From: Halanaerobium hydrogeniformans
Lineage (GTDB): Bacteria; Bacillota; Halanaerobiia; Halanaerobiales; Halanaerobiaceae
Length of the DNA: 64,000 nucleotides
Assembly: GCF_000166415.1 (NCBI RefSeq)
Contig: NC_014654.1
Coordinates: forward strand, 1,550,001 to 1,614,000
Direction of reading: 5' to 3'
In this document: positions 26,311 through 34,870 of the stretch, piece after piece
Layout: each line of letters starts with the position of its first letter
How positions within the stretch are numbered: the stretch's first letter is position 1
Notes under the pieces: model-generated
The model's database searches: none
Seen by the model: only the letters and a program-made list of their open reading frames with translations
What the model was told of the DNA's origin: nothing
Made by a program: the position numbers and the translations under genes

Positions 26311-27606
26311 TTAGTTATCTAAAATCTCTTTTATTTCTTCACTTGTTAATGGGATAAAACTACTACTTTTATAATTCTCTTTCTCTGTACTTAATTCCTG
26401 CATATTTTTGCCTAATTCTTTACTTTCCTCCTTATTAACCGTATTTTCACTATAAATAATTTCTGGACTGATGAAGATCATTAGTTCTGAATTCATTACC
26501 GTGCTTTTTTCTGATTTAAATAAATTACCGAAAAGAGGTAGCTCAGAAAAGAAGGGTATTTTACTTAAAGATTTAATTTCATCTTCTTTAATTAAACCTC
26601 CGATCGCTAAAACCTGCTCGTTTTCTAAAATAACGGTTGTTTCAGCACTGCGAGAGTTAACCGCTGGCAGTCCATCAGAAACTACCTGGCCGATACTGTT
26701 GACAGAGGGTTTAATTTCTAAGAGGATCTGATTATCATTGATTATTTTAGGTAGAAACTCTAAAACTATCCCTGCCTCAATATAGCTTAAGCTGGAAACG
26801 ATATTATCGCCTTCTACCCTTTCTAATTTAACTGGTATCTGATCACCGATTACAAGTTTTGCTTTTTGTCTGTCTAAGGTCATCAAACTGGGATTCGCCA
26901 GAATATTAGAAGCTCCCTCTTCTTCTAATATTTTTAAAGTATCAGGCCAGTTAACCCGTATTTTTTCTATACTGCCTGAATCATCTTTAATAAAACTAAG
27001 TTCAGAGAGTTGATCTGGATTGATACCCAGTTCTTTAACCTTATTGCGGCTAATTTCTTCAATTCTGGCCTTTATTAAAACCTGTTTTTGAGGACGATCA
27101 AGCCCAGCAATTAATTTTTCAATCTGTTGATGTTCTTTTTCTGAGGCTTCAAGTAATATCCCATCACTTTCTAAATTGATAAAATTAAGGTCACTGAATA
27201 TTTTTTGTAAATGCTCAATTGCTCTTTCTGAATTTATATTTTCTAAAAGATAGTTTTTCTTGATCAGCTTTTTGTCTTGAGCCTCTATATTTTCTCTACT
27301 GCTTACATAGATCGTGTTTTCTGTTTTTCGATAGCTCAGATCAAAACTTTGCGTAATCAGATTTAGAGCATCAACAAATTTAATCTCATCAAAAATCGCG
27401 GTAACATTTCCGCTAACATAGCTATCACAGATTAAGTTTACTCCACCTAAATCTGCTAGAATAATTAAGGCTCTCTCTAATTCTACATTATTTAAGTTAA
27501 CACTAACCCTTTTCTGGCTTAACTCAGCTGCAAAAACCAGCGAAAGATCTAAGAGTAGAATTAATAACACTAAAAAAAGGATTAAAATTATTCTTTTTTT
27601 ATTCAA
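26311..27606 (-). CDS. gspD: Secretin, GspD/PilQ-like (short)
   Basis: Outer-membrane channel of the first filament system. It has a signal peptide (residues about 1-27, ending LVFAAE). A secretin/TonB short N-terminal domain includes VNLNNVELERALIILADLGGVNLICD, and one N1-like domain follows. The secretin core contains EEISRNKVKELGINPDQ, ANPSLMTLDRQKAKL, the EAGIVLEFLPKI strand pair, SRSAETTVILENEQVLAIGGLI and KIPFFSELPLFGNLF. At 431 residues it is much shorter than PilQ at 50891-52780 (629), having fewer periplasmic repeats. A secretin implies an outer membrane. It is the last gene of the operon and overlaps the upstream gene by 8 bases. Confidence 0.9.
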   Translation of the reverse strand: MNKKRIILILFLVLLILLLDLSLVFAAELSQKRVSVNLNNVELERALIILADLGGVNLICDSYVSGNVTAIFDEIKFVDALNLITQSFDLSYRKTENTIYVSSRENIEAQDKKLIKKNYLLENINSERAIEHLQKIFSDLNFINLESDGILLEASEKEHQQIEKLIAGLDRPQKQVLIKARIEEISRNKVKELGINPDQLSELSFIKDDSGSIEKIRVNWPDTLKILEEEGASNILANPSLMTLDRQKAKLVIGDQIPVKLERVEGDNIVSSLSYIEAGIVLEFLPKIINDNQILLEIKPSVNSIGQVVSDGLPAVNSRSAETTVILENEQVLAIGGLIKEDEIKSLSKIPFFSELPLFGNLFKSEKSTVMNSELMIFISPEIIYSENTVNKEESKELGKNMQELSTEKENYKSSSFIPLTSEEIKEILDN

Positions 27607-28219
27607 CTTTATTATCCCCCCAGACTGATAATTTTACTTTAAAATTCTCTAAAGTTATCATTACTTCTTTAGCCTCAATATTTTTAATTAGAAAACCTGC
27701 TAATTTTTCTCCTTCTCTTTTTTCAATAAACTGATTTTGAAATTGAAAAATAGCCAGACTGTGATTTTTATCTTTAATAATTCCCTGCAGTTTGAAGGGA
27801 ATATCTATTTTTTCTGCCCTATTATATATTAAATCTTCTACCTCTTTTTCTTCAGAAAAAATTTGCTGATCTGCATTTTCTGGATACCAGAAATCTTCTC
27901 CACCGGCAAAAACTAATAGTTCCTCTTCTTTGACTGCAGTTTTTTGATCATTATCTGACTCGATTTGCTGATTAAAAAATGGGTCCTGCAGCTCATCTAT
28001 GGAAGCTATCATCTTCGTGCTGTCTTCTTCAGCTGAGCTTTGTTCATCAGTCTCAATATCAGTCTCAATAACTTCAGTCTCATTTTCAACTACAGTCAAT
28101 TCTTCGGCCGACTCTCCTTTGAAATTATTAAATAAAACTGCTGCAATTAATATGATTAAGATCGTGATTAAGACAAGGAGCAATTCTTTTTTCTTGATCT
28201 TTGCTGCCATATTTATCAA
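27599..28219 (-). CDS. Inner-membrane anchored PilP/GspC-like assembly protein
   Basis: A 206-residue protein: short cytoplasmic N-terminus (AAKIKKKELL), one transmembrane helix (about 13-29), an acidic linker rich in Glu and Thr, then a small beta domain (KIDIPFKLQGIIKDKNHSLAIF). The domain resembles the HR/PilP fold that contacts the secretin. The place before the secretin gene matches GspC or PilP. The start is TTG at 28219, with AGGGG eight bases upstream; the next ATG is too far from this site. The name is by position and shape only. Confidence 0.65.
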   Translation of the reverse strand: MINMAAKIKKKELLLVLITILIILIAAVLFNNFKGESAEELTVVENETEVIETDIETDEQSSAEEDSTKMIASIDELQDPFFNQQIESDNDQKTAVKEEELLVFAGGEDFWYPENADQQIFSEEKEVEDLIYNRAEKIDIPFKLQGIIKDKNHSLAIFQFQNQFIEKREGEKLAGFLIKNIEAKEVMITLENFKVKLSVWGDNKVE

Positions 28220-28220
28220 C

Positions 28221-28676
28221 TCATTTTCCCCTTATTATTCTTAAATCAAAGAGGAGATCATTACCTTCTCTGGCCAGCTTAATCCGGGCCGGCATTATAC
28301 CCTGCTGCTCAGTTTCCAGATATTTTAAAAAGTTAAAAGCAGAGTTAAAATCTCCTCTAAAATTTAAGTTTATTTGCTCACTGCTGCTGTTAAAACGCAG
28401 CAGCTTCAAACCAAAGCTGCCACCTGTTTGAATTAACTGAGCAGCTCTTTTTTCTAAATTAATATTTAAATTTTGAAGGTTTTTATTGTTTTGAAATTTT
28501 TTTTCTTGATAGAGTTTTTCTGCTTTTAATAAATTGTTTTCTGTACTGACAGCTTCTAGCTTTAAATTATTGAAAGCTTTAAAATTCCTATCTACATTAA
28601 AAGCTGTATAACAAAGCATTAATATAATCAAAATTAAGAGTATTATTTTAAACTGTGTATCGGTGATTAGCTTCAT
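28221..28676 (-). CDS. PilO/GspM-like inner-membrane protein
   Basis: A 151-residue bitopic protein: transmembrane helix at about 10-27 (KIILLILIILMLCYTAFNV), a coiled-coil stretch, then a ferredoxin-like beta-alpha domain with LNFRGDFNSAFNFLKYLETE. That segment matches the PilO pattern, in which a strand precedes the helix ending in L-x-x-L-E. It lies between the PilN-like and PilP-like genes, as in pilMNOP clusters. Confidence 0.68.
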   Translation of the reverse strand: MKLITDTQFKIILLILIILMLCYTAFNVDRNFKAFNNLKLEAVSTENNLLKAEKLYQEKKFQNNKNLQNLNINLEKRAAQLIQTGGSFGLKLLRFNSSSEQINLNFRGDFNSAFNFLKYLETEQQGIMPARIKLAREGNDLLFDLRIIRGK

Positions 28677-28700
28677 TCTAACCCCTCCAAAACTATGACC

Positions 28701-29159
28701 TTATTCTCTAAGCCTGGTTTCTATTTGAAAATTATAGTTTTCAGCAGCATTGATTGTTTTAAGTTCTGGTTCCATAAAATAATTATCGCTTTCTAAAATT
28801 TCAAGCAGCTTAATAATATTTTCTTTTTCTTTTGTACTGCCATTAATTATTACTTTTTCCTGGTTGATTATTAAACTCTCATAACTTAAGTTCTGAGAAT
28901 AACTGCTTAATAAGCTGAGCAAGTCAGAAAAAGCAGGTTTGATTTCATCTGTTTTAATTTCTAAGCTCTGACTGAGACTGTTATATTTATCTATCATATT
29001 TATGTTTTCCATTACCTCTGCCTTAATGTTTCTCTGCCTTATGACCAGATAATAATTTAGAACAGAGAGCAAGAAAAGAGTAAATAGCAGGATAATTATG
29101 CTGTATTTAATTACTTTATCTTTTAATTCAAAGTTTTTTTCTTTAAAGATGATCAGCAT
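28701..29159 (-). CDS. PilN/GspL C-terminal-like inner-membrane protein
   Basis: A 152-residue bitopic protein with one transmembrane helix (YSIIILLFTLFLLSVLNYYLV), a coiled coil, and a terminal alpha/beta domain (IIKLLEILESDNYFMEPEL). This is the PilN-like architecture. The start at ATG 29159 is chosen because it overlaps the upstream stop in an ATGCTGA arrangement; the GTG at 29171 would lie inside the upstream gene without better support. Identity rests on order: PilM-like, this, PilO-like, PilP-like. Confidence 0.65.
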   Translation of the reverse strand: MLIIFKEKNFELKDKVIKYSIIILLFTLFLLSVLNYYLVIRQRNIKAEVMENINMIDKYNSLSQSLEIKTDEIKPAFSDLLSLLSSYSQNLSYESLIINQEKVIINGSTKEKENIIKLLEILESDNYFMEPELKTINAAENYNFQIETRLRE

Positions 29160-29896
29160 TTGCTTACACACCAGAGCAGAGAACTGAGAAAGACAAAATC
29201 ATCTTCTTTAAGATTTACAAAATTATCTAAATCCAGTAAATCACTGCTGCCTTCAAAAACTGGCAGCTTCGATTTTTTAACATTAAGATAATATTTTTTT
29301 ATTTTTTCTAACTCTGCTTTTATTTCTGATTCTCTTATTGAGGCTCTTACCAGTTCCAGTCTGTTTTTTTCGATTAACAAAACTGTATAATTATCGCCAA
29401 ACTTATAGTATAGAAGATAATTATCCTCCCTTTTCAGCTCATTAATCACCGAGTATACTGCCACTGGTAGAGCAGAAACCAAATAATTGTTACGGTATTT
29501 ATCAAGCACTTCTGTTAAAGGATCAAGCTGTTCTTTTTCTGCAGCAAATAACTTGATTTCTTTGAGCTTTTGATCAGCCTGAGGATTGTTTTCCAGATAG
29601 TCATAATAATATTCATTTTCGAATTCTATTCCATTTTGGTTTAGTTGAGAAAAAATCTGGTTTTCACTGATTTTAAATTCATCTTTAGGCTGAATGGCTA
29701 AGGACCTATAGAGAAGATCTTCAGCAGGTATTAAAACCACATAGCGGCAGTTAAAATTGAACTTTTTAATTTTCCCTATGTAATCAACCTCATTGATCCC
29801 TTCTAATAAATCAATCTCACTTTGATTATATTTAGCAACAATATTCTTAAAAGATTCATTACAGGGAATAGAAAGCGAAACATATTTGTCAAACAT
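29153..29896 (-). CDS. Divergent PilM/GspL cytoplasmic-domain-like protein
   Basis: A 247-residue soluble protein with an actin-like flavour: VVLIPAEDLLYRSLAIQP resembles the PilM/GspL segment before the first subdomain, and YLVSALPVAVYSVINEL and NYTVLLIEKNRLELVRAS resemble the following strands. The nucleotide-binding motifs that are clear in PilM at 54228-55292 are absent, so it may be a scaffold without ATP binding, as GspL is. There is no transmembrane helix; the membrane part appears to be supplied by the next gene. Confidence 0.6.
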   Translation of the reverse strand: MFDKYVSLSIPCNESFKNIVAKYNQSEIDLLEGINEVDYIGKIKKFNFNCRYVVLIPAEDLLYRSLAIQPKDEFKISENQIFSQLNQNGIEFENEYYYDYLENNPQADQKLKEIKLFAAEKEQLDPLTEVLDKYRNNYLVSALPVAVYSVINELKREDNYLLYYKFGDNYTVLLIEKNRLELVRASIRESEIKAELEKIKKYYLNVKKSKLPVFEGSSDLLDLDNFVNLKEDDFVFLSSLLWCVSKC

Positions 29897-30316
29897 CTAA
29901 TCACCCCTACTAATTTTTTTGTTGATAATGCTTAAATTATCTTTATCCACCGTTATCTCAACGAGGTATTTATTATTTTTATTAGCAGCTTCTGAATAAA
30001 AATAATAATATTCTTCACCTTCTTCCCCTCTTATATTTATTTTTAAATCTTCATCTAAATATAATTCTTCTGCTAATGGAAGTTCCACACCAGCAGCTAG
30101 TTGATATGATATATATTCCACACCGGCTTCTACTGCAGCCCTGTTTTGACTGCTGTAAACCCGCTGACTGCTAATCTGGTGATTAAGATACTGCTGCTGC
30201 ATAAGCAGGGGTATAAAGAGGGCGATTAGAGAAATTAGAACTAAGTTTAAATAGATTATATACCCCTTATTATCAAGTCTAAAGCTAGTCAGTTTAGCCA
30301 TAATATATTTTTTCAT
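29897..30316 (-). CDS. GspK/PilX-like minor pseudopilin, minimal
   Basis: A 139-residue protein with a prepilin-like start: charged leader, NKG, then the hydrophobic YIIYLNLVLISLIALFIPLL. There is no Glu at mature position 5, a known hallmark of GspK. The helix continues into AAVEAGVEYISYQLAAG, the A-x-E-A-G pattern of GspK/PilX. The large inserted domain of GspK is missing. It follows the I- and J-like genes, as K does in type II secretion operons. It ends one base before the next gene. Confidence 0.68.
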   Translation of the reverse strand: MKKYIMAKLTSFRLDNKGYIIYLNLVLISLIALFIPLLMQQQYLNHQISSQRVYSSQNRAAVEAGVEYISYQLAAGVELPLAEELYLDEDLKINIRGEEGEEYYYFYSEAANKNNKYLVEITVDKDNLSIINKKISRGD

Positions 30317-30335
30317 CTGCCAGTCCTTTCGGAAT

Positions 30336-30845
30336 TTAAATATAGACCAGTCTGGAAATCAATAATTCCTCATTATTGTCTTTAATAATCAATTTAAGCT
30401 CCAATAAATTTTCTTCGAGATAATTAAATTTTAAGCTTTCTACATTTTCGAGTACTGAGAGATTTCTCCCAAAATCTTTGTTAAGATAATCTTCTCCACC
30501 CAGCCTTCTTGCCAAAACCTGACTGTTTTCTCGTTGATAAAGATTATAGCTCAGCCACTGCTGACCCTCATTATAATAAGAGAAAAAATGTATTTCTGTT
30601 TGAGAGATCAGATCTATCTGCTGAGAATATTTAAGCTGTTCTGCAATAATATCTACAAGCAGATAGGCATCTAAATAAAGATTAGAATAGGCTGTAAAAT
30701 AATTTTGATCTGCATAAAGGCCGAGCAAAAGCTCTAAAAATAATCCAGCTAAAACTGTGGAGATGGTAATAACCAGGATAACTTCCAGCAGAGTGAAGCC
30801 TCTATTATCTTTAAATCTATTCTTTAAGCAGAGTAATAAGTTCAT
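30336..30845 (-). CDS. gspJ: GspJ-like minor pseudopilin
   Basis: A 169-residue class III prepilin: leader ending KDNRG, then FTLLEVILVITISTVLAGLF with Glu at mature position 5. The C-terminal beta-rich domain (ESLKFNYLEENLLELKLIIKD) is that of GspJ/PilW proteins. Start ATG 30845 has GGAGAGAAAAC upstream and overlaps the I-like gene by 29 bases. It probably joins I and K in the tip complex. Confidence 0.78.
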   Translation of the reverse strand: MNLLLCLKNRFKDNRGFTLLEVILVITISTVLAGLFLELLLGLYADQNYFTAYSNLYLDAYLLVDIIAEQLKYSQQIDLISQTEIHFFSYYNEGQQWLSYNLYQRENSQVLARRLGGEDYLNKDFGRNLSVLENVESLKFNYLEENLLELKLIIKDNNEELLISRLVYI

Positions 30846-31230
30846 GTTTTCTCTCCTGATCTCTACAGTTATAATTAACTATAATCTTTAATTTATATAA
30901 GCCATCATAAATAACTCCCTTGTTTTTATAAGGGCTTAACTCAATTCTATGCAGATGATAATTTTTCTCTAAACCTTCCTTTTCTAAGATCTGCAGCTGT
31001 TTTAAAAATTCGGCTTCAATATTTTCTTCATTATCACTTAGATCAAAATTTTTTGCACGAAAAGCTTCTAAAATAGATTCAGTCCAGTTAACAGCGGCAT
31101 TTCTATCGGCTAAAAAACTATTTACCTCCAGACCTGTTTTAATGGTTCTACTCATCACAGCAAGTACGATTCCAGCCAGAAAAATAGTTATTATTATTTC
31201 AAGTAATGAAAAACCAGCTTCATTTTTCAA
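30817..31230 (-). CDS. gspI: GspI-like minor pseudopilin
   Basis: A 137-residue prepilin with a very short leader (MKNEAG) followed by FSLLEIIITIFLAGIVLAVM, Glu5 present. After the helix comes NWTESILEAFRAKNFDL, the conserved shape of GspI/PilV. It overlaps both neighbours (11 bases with H, 29 with J), so the pseudopilins are probably translated as a coupled group. Confidence 0.78.
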   Translation of the reverse strand: MKNEAGFSLLEIIITIFLAGIVLAVMSRTIKTGLEVNSFLADRNAAVNWTESILEAFRAKNFDLSDNEENIEAEFLKQLQILEKEGLEKNYHLHRIELSPYKNKGVIYDGLYKLKIIVNYNCRDQERKHELITLLKE

Positions 31231-31726
31231 TTCTAACCCTCCCCAGTTGATTTACGGTTAAAGAATAGATTTCAGCATCTGCTCTTGAAAAAGCGATTGT
31301 TCCACCTCTGGCAGCAGCACTGCTGCTGAACCTAATCCAGTCATAATATTGCTCACTGATTAACTCAAAATCCAGTGATTTATAGAGCAAAAAGTGGGCC
31401 GGATAACTTCCCTTTTTCTTAATGACTTCTCTGCTATCTTCAATTGTATAAAAATAATAGGGGATTTTATGCTGCCCTGGACCAGGGCTGCTGTAAATCC
31501 TAAAGATATAGGTCTGACCATCTATAACAGCCCTATTTCTGGCCCATCTAAAATCTGCTGCCAGGCTTTCAAGCAGCTGCTCAAGCTGATAATCCTGAGT
31601 CATTTGACTTCTGTAAATAAAAGAAGTGCTGAATAAAACCCCTATCATCACTATAACAAGCATTAATTCGAGCAGAGTGTAACCTTTATTAGCTATCAAG
31701 AGAAGGTTCTGAATTTTCTGGACCAT
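31220..31726 (-). CDS. gspH: GspH/FimT-like minor pseudopilin
   Basis: A 168-residue prepilin: leader ending ANKG, then YTLLELMLVIVMIGVLFSTS with Glu5. It is followed by the GspH hallmark LLESLAADFRWARNRAVIDGQTY. The start is placed at ATG 31726 (MVQKIQNL) behind AAGGTAAGG; the open frame extends to 31816, but the extra part overlaps gspG and is not leader-like. It overlaps gspG by 38 bases. Confidence 0.8.
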   Translation of the reverse strand: MVQKIQNLLLIANKGYTLLELMLVIVMIGVLFSTSFIYRSQMTQDYQLEQLLESLAADFRWARNRAVIDGQTYIFRIYSSPGPGQHKIPYYFYTIEDSREVIKKKGSYPAHFLLYKSLDFELISEQYYDWIRFSSSAAARGGTIAFSRADAEIYSLTVNQLGRVRIEK

Positions 31727-32123
31727 CAACCTTACCTTCTTCTGAATGGAAGTAATAATAATTATTTGAATCAAGCTCATAATAGATAATATATTCTTCT
31801 GCGTCATCTGCAGCATCCGCTAAATAACTGTAATCACCAGCATCGTTATTTAAATTTAAACTTGATGAATCAAGAACATCACTTATATCTGAACCATCAT
31901 TAGTCCCTGGATAACTGTGGTGATCCATATAATACATTTCTAAACCATGCATTATATTGTGCAGGTCACTCTTTATTACCGTTATGTTGGCTCGATCTTT
32001 AACCCCACTAAAAGTTGGAACTGCTATACTCATCAAAATACCGATTATCGAAATCACAATTAAAAGTTCTATTAAAGTAAATCCATCTTTTTCTTTAAAA
32101 ATATTATTTAATAATTTACTCAT
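31689..32123 (-). CDS. gspG: Major pseudopilin, GspG-like
   Basis: A 144-residue prepilin: leader MSKLLNNIFKEKDG, then FTLIELLIVISIIGILMSIA and VPTFSGVKDRA, Glu5 present. LHNIMHGLEMYYMDHHSYPGT is the characteristic GspG/pilin helix followed by the Y-P turn. The acidic C-terminus (DAGDYSYLADAADDAEEYI) could hold the GspG calcium site. It is the first pseudopilin after the platform protein, as G follows F in type II secretion operons. Confidence 0.82.
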   Translation of the reverse strand: MSKLLNNIFKEKDGFTLIELLIVISIIGILMSIAVPTFSGVKDRANITVIKSDLHNIMHGLEMYYMDHHSYPGTNDGSDISDVLDSSSLNLNNDAGDYSYLADAADDAEEYIIYYELDSNNYYYFHSEEGKVDGPENSEPSLDS

Positions 32124-32150
32124 TGTAGTCCTCCTTTGATTTTTAAAAGC

Positions 32151-33185
32151 TTAGATAATTAAATAAAGCTGAAACATCGGTGTGAGTACTGCTGCAGCAA
32201 GTAAAGCTACAAAAACTGCAGTTAATGTGATTAAAAAAGGCTCTAAATACTGCAGCAGCCTTTCTGATCCTAATTTTAGTTTTTGATAATAATAATCACC
32301 TGATCTTTCTAACATGGTTTCCATTTGGACGGTTTCTTCACCACTTAAAAGCAGATAATAAAATGTATCGGGTATTAAGTTATTATCTGCAAAACTTTCG
32401 GTTAAAGAACCCCCCTTTGAAACATTTAAAACTGTATTATTAATAAATAATTTATATTGATGGCTTGCTATTATCTTTTCTAACAGCTTTAAAGCAGGAA
32501 GTAGTTTCATACCACTTTTTAAAAATATCGCTAAATAAGAGGCAATTTTGGTTAAAATTAAATACTGATATAATCTGCCCAGCCAGGGAACTTTAAATAT
32601 TATTTTTTCTAAGATACCGTTCTCTTCCTGACTCAAAATTAAATAAATTAAGCTCAGTAATGCTGTTAAAGTTATTAAAACGATTAATAATAAATGGTCT
32701 TCAATTATTAAACTCAATCTTAAAAATAATCTCGTTAAAAGGGGTAATTGCCCCTGAAATTCTGCAAATAATTCTAAAAAGATGGGCATAATTAATTTTA
32801 TTAAAAATACTGCTGAAATTATTAGGGTTGTGATTATTGTGATGGGATAAAAGCAGACCTTGTGCAGTTTATTTTTTAGATCGCTCTGGTTTTGATAATA
32901 TTTTTCTAGATTATCCATAACCTGAACTAAACTGCCGGTTTTTTCTCCTGCACTGATTACTGAAGTAAATAATGGTGGGAATGCTTCTTTTTTGGCTAGT
33001 GATTCTGCTAGAGTATTACCTTTTTCTAAATCTTTTATGATAGCTTGGATTAGTTTTTTGTCTTCTTCTGAACTCATCTGTTTAGAAAGCACTAATAGTG
33101 ATTTTGGTAATGAAAGGCCGGTTTTAAGTAATATATAAAGCTGAGAGCAAAAAAATTTTAAATTAAAATCCTTTTTAAAAATAAT
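32151..33185 (-). CDS. gspF: Platform protein GspF/PilC-like, probable non-ATG start
   Basis: Polytopic inner-membrane platform of the pilus/secretion motor. The first GTG with a downstream frame is at 33092, but the same frame stays open upstream and encodes FFCSQLYILLKTGLSLPKSL, the expected GspF N-terminal domain. No ATG, GTG or TTG precedes it in frame. AAGGAG at 33200-33195 is placed nine bases before an ATT at 33185 (six before an ATA). An ATT start, as in infC, is therefore proposed, giving 344 residues. Both GspF repeats are visible (GNTLAESLAKKEAFPPLFTS and GGSLTESFADNNLIPDTF), with transmembrane helices near 100, 145 and 320. The ribosome-binding site lies in the end of gspE. Confidence 0.82.
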   Translation of the reverse strand: MIFKKDFNLKFFCSQLYILLKTGLSLPKSLLVLSKQMSSEEDKKLIQAIIKDLEKGNTLAESLAKKEAFPPLFTSVISAGEKTGSLVQVMDNLEKYYQNQSDLKNKLHKVCFYPITIITTLIISAVFLIKLIMPIFLELFAEFQGQLPLLTRLFLRLSLIIEDHLLLIVLITLTALLSLIYLILSQEENGILEKIIFKVPWLGRLYQYLILTKIASYLAIFLKSGMKLLPALKLLEKIIASHQYKLFINNTVLNVSKGGSLTESFADNNLIPDTFYYLLLSGEETVQMETMLERSGDYYYQKLKLGSERLLQYLEPFLITLTAVFVALLAAAVLTPMFQLYLII

Positions 33186-33190
33186 TATAT

Positions 33191-34870
33191 TCAGCTCCTT
33201 TCTAGATTAACAACCCTCAGCAGCTCTGCAATTGAACTTTCTCCCTGAGAGATTTTAGAAACAGCATCTGCAAATAGTGTTCTCATTCCCGATTCTTTAG
33301 CTGCTTTTTTAAGTTTTTTTCTAGAATAATTACTGCTGATTAGTTCTCTGATATCTTCATTGACAAATAGTATTTCTGCAACTGCAGTTCTATTTTTATA
33401 TCCAATTTGAGCACATTTTCTACATCCTACTGCCTGATAGATTATTTTTTTCTCAAATTCTCTTTGCAATTTTTTAGGATAGAGTTTAGAGCTTTGCTCC
33501 TCTTTTTTACAGGCCGGACAGAGTTTTCTTAAAAGCCTCTGAGCGACTACAGCGTTTAAGGTGCTGCCGATCAAATAAGGGGGGATCCCCATTTCTATCA
33601 ACCTTAATACTGCAGATACTGCATCAATGGTATGGATGGTAGTTAAGACAAGATGTCCTGTTACCGATGCCCTTACGGCAATTTCGGCAGTTTCTTTATC
33701 CCTTATTTCTCCGATCATTATTATATCTGGATCCTGCCGCAGGATTGACCTTAGAGCTCTGGCATAACTAAGCCCCTGAGCCGGATTGATCTCGATTTGA
33801 TTTAAAGCAGGCAGTTTGTATTCAACCGGATTTTCGATTGTGATAATGTTTAAGTTCTCTGAACTCAGTTCATTTAAAATTGCAAATAGACTGGTTGTTT
33901 TACCACTGCCGGTTGGACCTGCTAAAAGAATAATCCCGGAATTAAACTTTAATATCTCTTTAAATCTTTTTTGATTATGGCTGCTGAAATTTAAATTATT
34001 TACTGTTAATAGCTGACTGTTTCTTAAAAGCAGTCTGAGTACTGCTTTTTCTCCATAAATTGTTGGAATAACTGAAGTTCTAATATCATAGTTTTCTGCC
34101 TTGAATTTAAATTCCATCTTCCCATCCTGAGGGAGATGTTTGTTTGTAATATCCATGCCTGAGATTATTTTTATTCTTGAGATTACAGCTGCTGCACAGG
34201 CTAAGGGGAATTCATAATATTTTTCTATAATACCATCAACCCGATAAAATATCTCAAAGCTATTATATTTGCACTCTAGGTGGATATCACTGGCTGTTAG
34301 AGAAACAGCCTCATTAATTAAATTATTCAATAACTTTACCACCGGTGCATCATCTACTAAGCTTTTTAGACCTTTAATATCACTGCTGTCAACATTTTTA
34401 ACCTGGCTGAATTCTTTTAATATTTCTGCTGGATCAACCCTGTAATAGCTGCTGTATAATTCTTCTTTGATGATCTGAAAATCTTCTTCACCGATCAACA
34501 ATTCTTTTATCTGATGCTTATATTTAAATCTAAGATTTTCTTTAAAAATTGGAGCTAAGGGATAAAGACAGCCCAAATATAGCTGGTCAGCTTCTATTTT
34601 TAAGGGTAAAATATTATACTTTTCTACCTCAGGCAGAGTTAAATAGCGACTTATTCCAGCCTGAAGCTTAAAATTATCTTTCTTAAAAAGATTAATGTTA
34701 AAATATTCTGATATTTTAGCTAGTAGGAGTTTTCTACTACAGCAATTATTTCGTCTTAGATAAGATATTACTGCTTCTACACTGTTTTCCTGATTTATTT
34801 CTAATAGAGAGCGATAAACTTCTTTAGAGATCAACTGCTGATCATAAATAAATTGAGAAAAATCATCCAC
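33191..34870 (-). CDS. gspE: Assembly ATPase GspE/PilB-like
   Basis: Hexameric cytoplasmic ATPase powering assembly of the first filament system. The N-terminal GspE-type domain occupies about residues 1-150. The motor has Walker A GPTGSGKTTS, Asp box ITIENPVEY, Walker B IMIGEIRDKETAEIA and His box TIHTIDA. A tetracysteine zinc site (LCPACKKEE, GCRKCAQIGY) is diagnostic of assembly rather than retraction ATPases. Length is 559. It is the first gene of the operon; no retraction ATPase accompanies this cluster. Confidence 0.93.
   Translation of the reverse strand: MDDFSQFIYDQQLISKEVYRSLLEINQENSVEAVISYLRRNNCCSRKLLLAKISEYFNINLFKKDNFKLQAGISRYLTLPEVEKYNILPLKIEADQLYLGCLYPLAPIFKENLRFKYKHQIKELLIGEEDFQIIKEELYSSYYRVDPAEILKEFSQVKNVDSSDIKGLKSLVDDAPVVKLLNNLINEAVSLTASDIHLECKYNSFEIFYRVDGIIEKYYEFPLACAAAVISRIKIISGMDITNKHLPQDGKMEFKFKAENYDIRTSVIPTIYGEKAVLRLLLRNSQLLTVNNLNFSSHNQKRFKEILKFNSGIILLAGPTGSGKTTSLFAILNELSSENLNIITIENPVEYKLPALNQIEINPAQGLSYARALRSILRQDPDIIMIGEIRDKETAEIAVRASVTGHLVLTTIHTIDAVSAVLRLIEMGIPPYLIGSTLNAVVAQRLLRKLCPACKKEEQSSKLYPKKLQREFEKKIIYQAVGCRKCAQIGYKNRTAVAEILFVNEDIRELISSNYSRKKLKKAAKESGMRTLFADAVSKISQGESSIAELLRVVNLERS

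Noticed and set aside
32151-33092. gspF as a truncated pseudogene starting at GTG 33092
   Set aside because: The frame stays open upstream and encodes the missing conserved segment up to a good ribosome-binding site, so a non-standard start explains it better than truncation.
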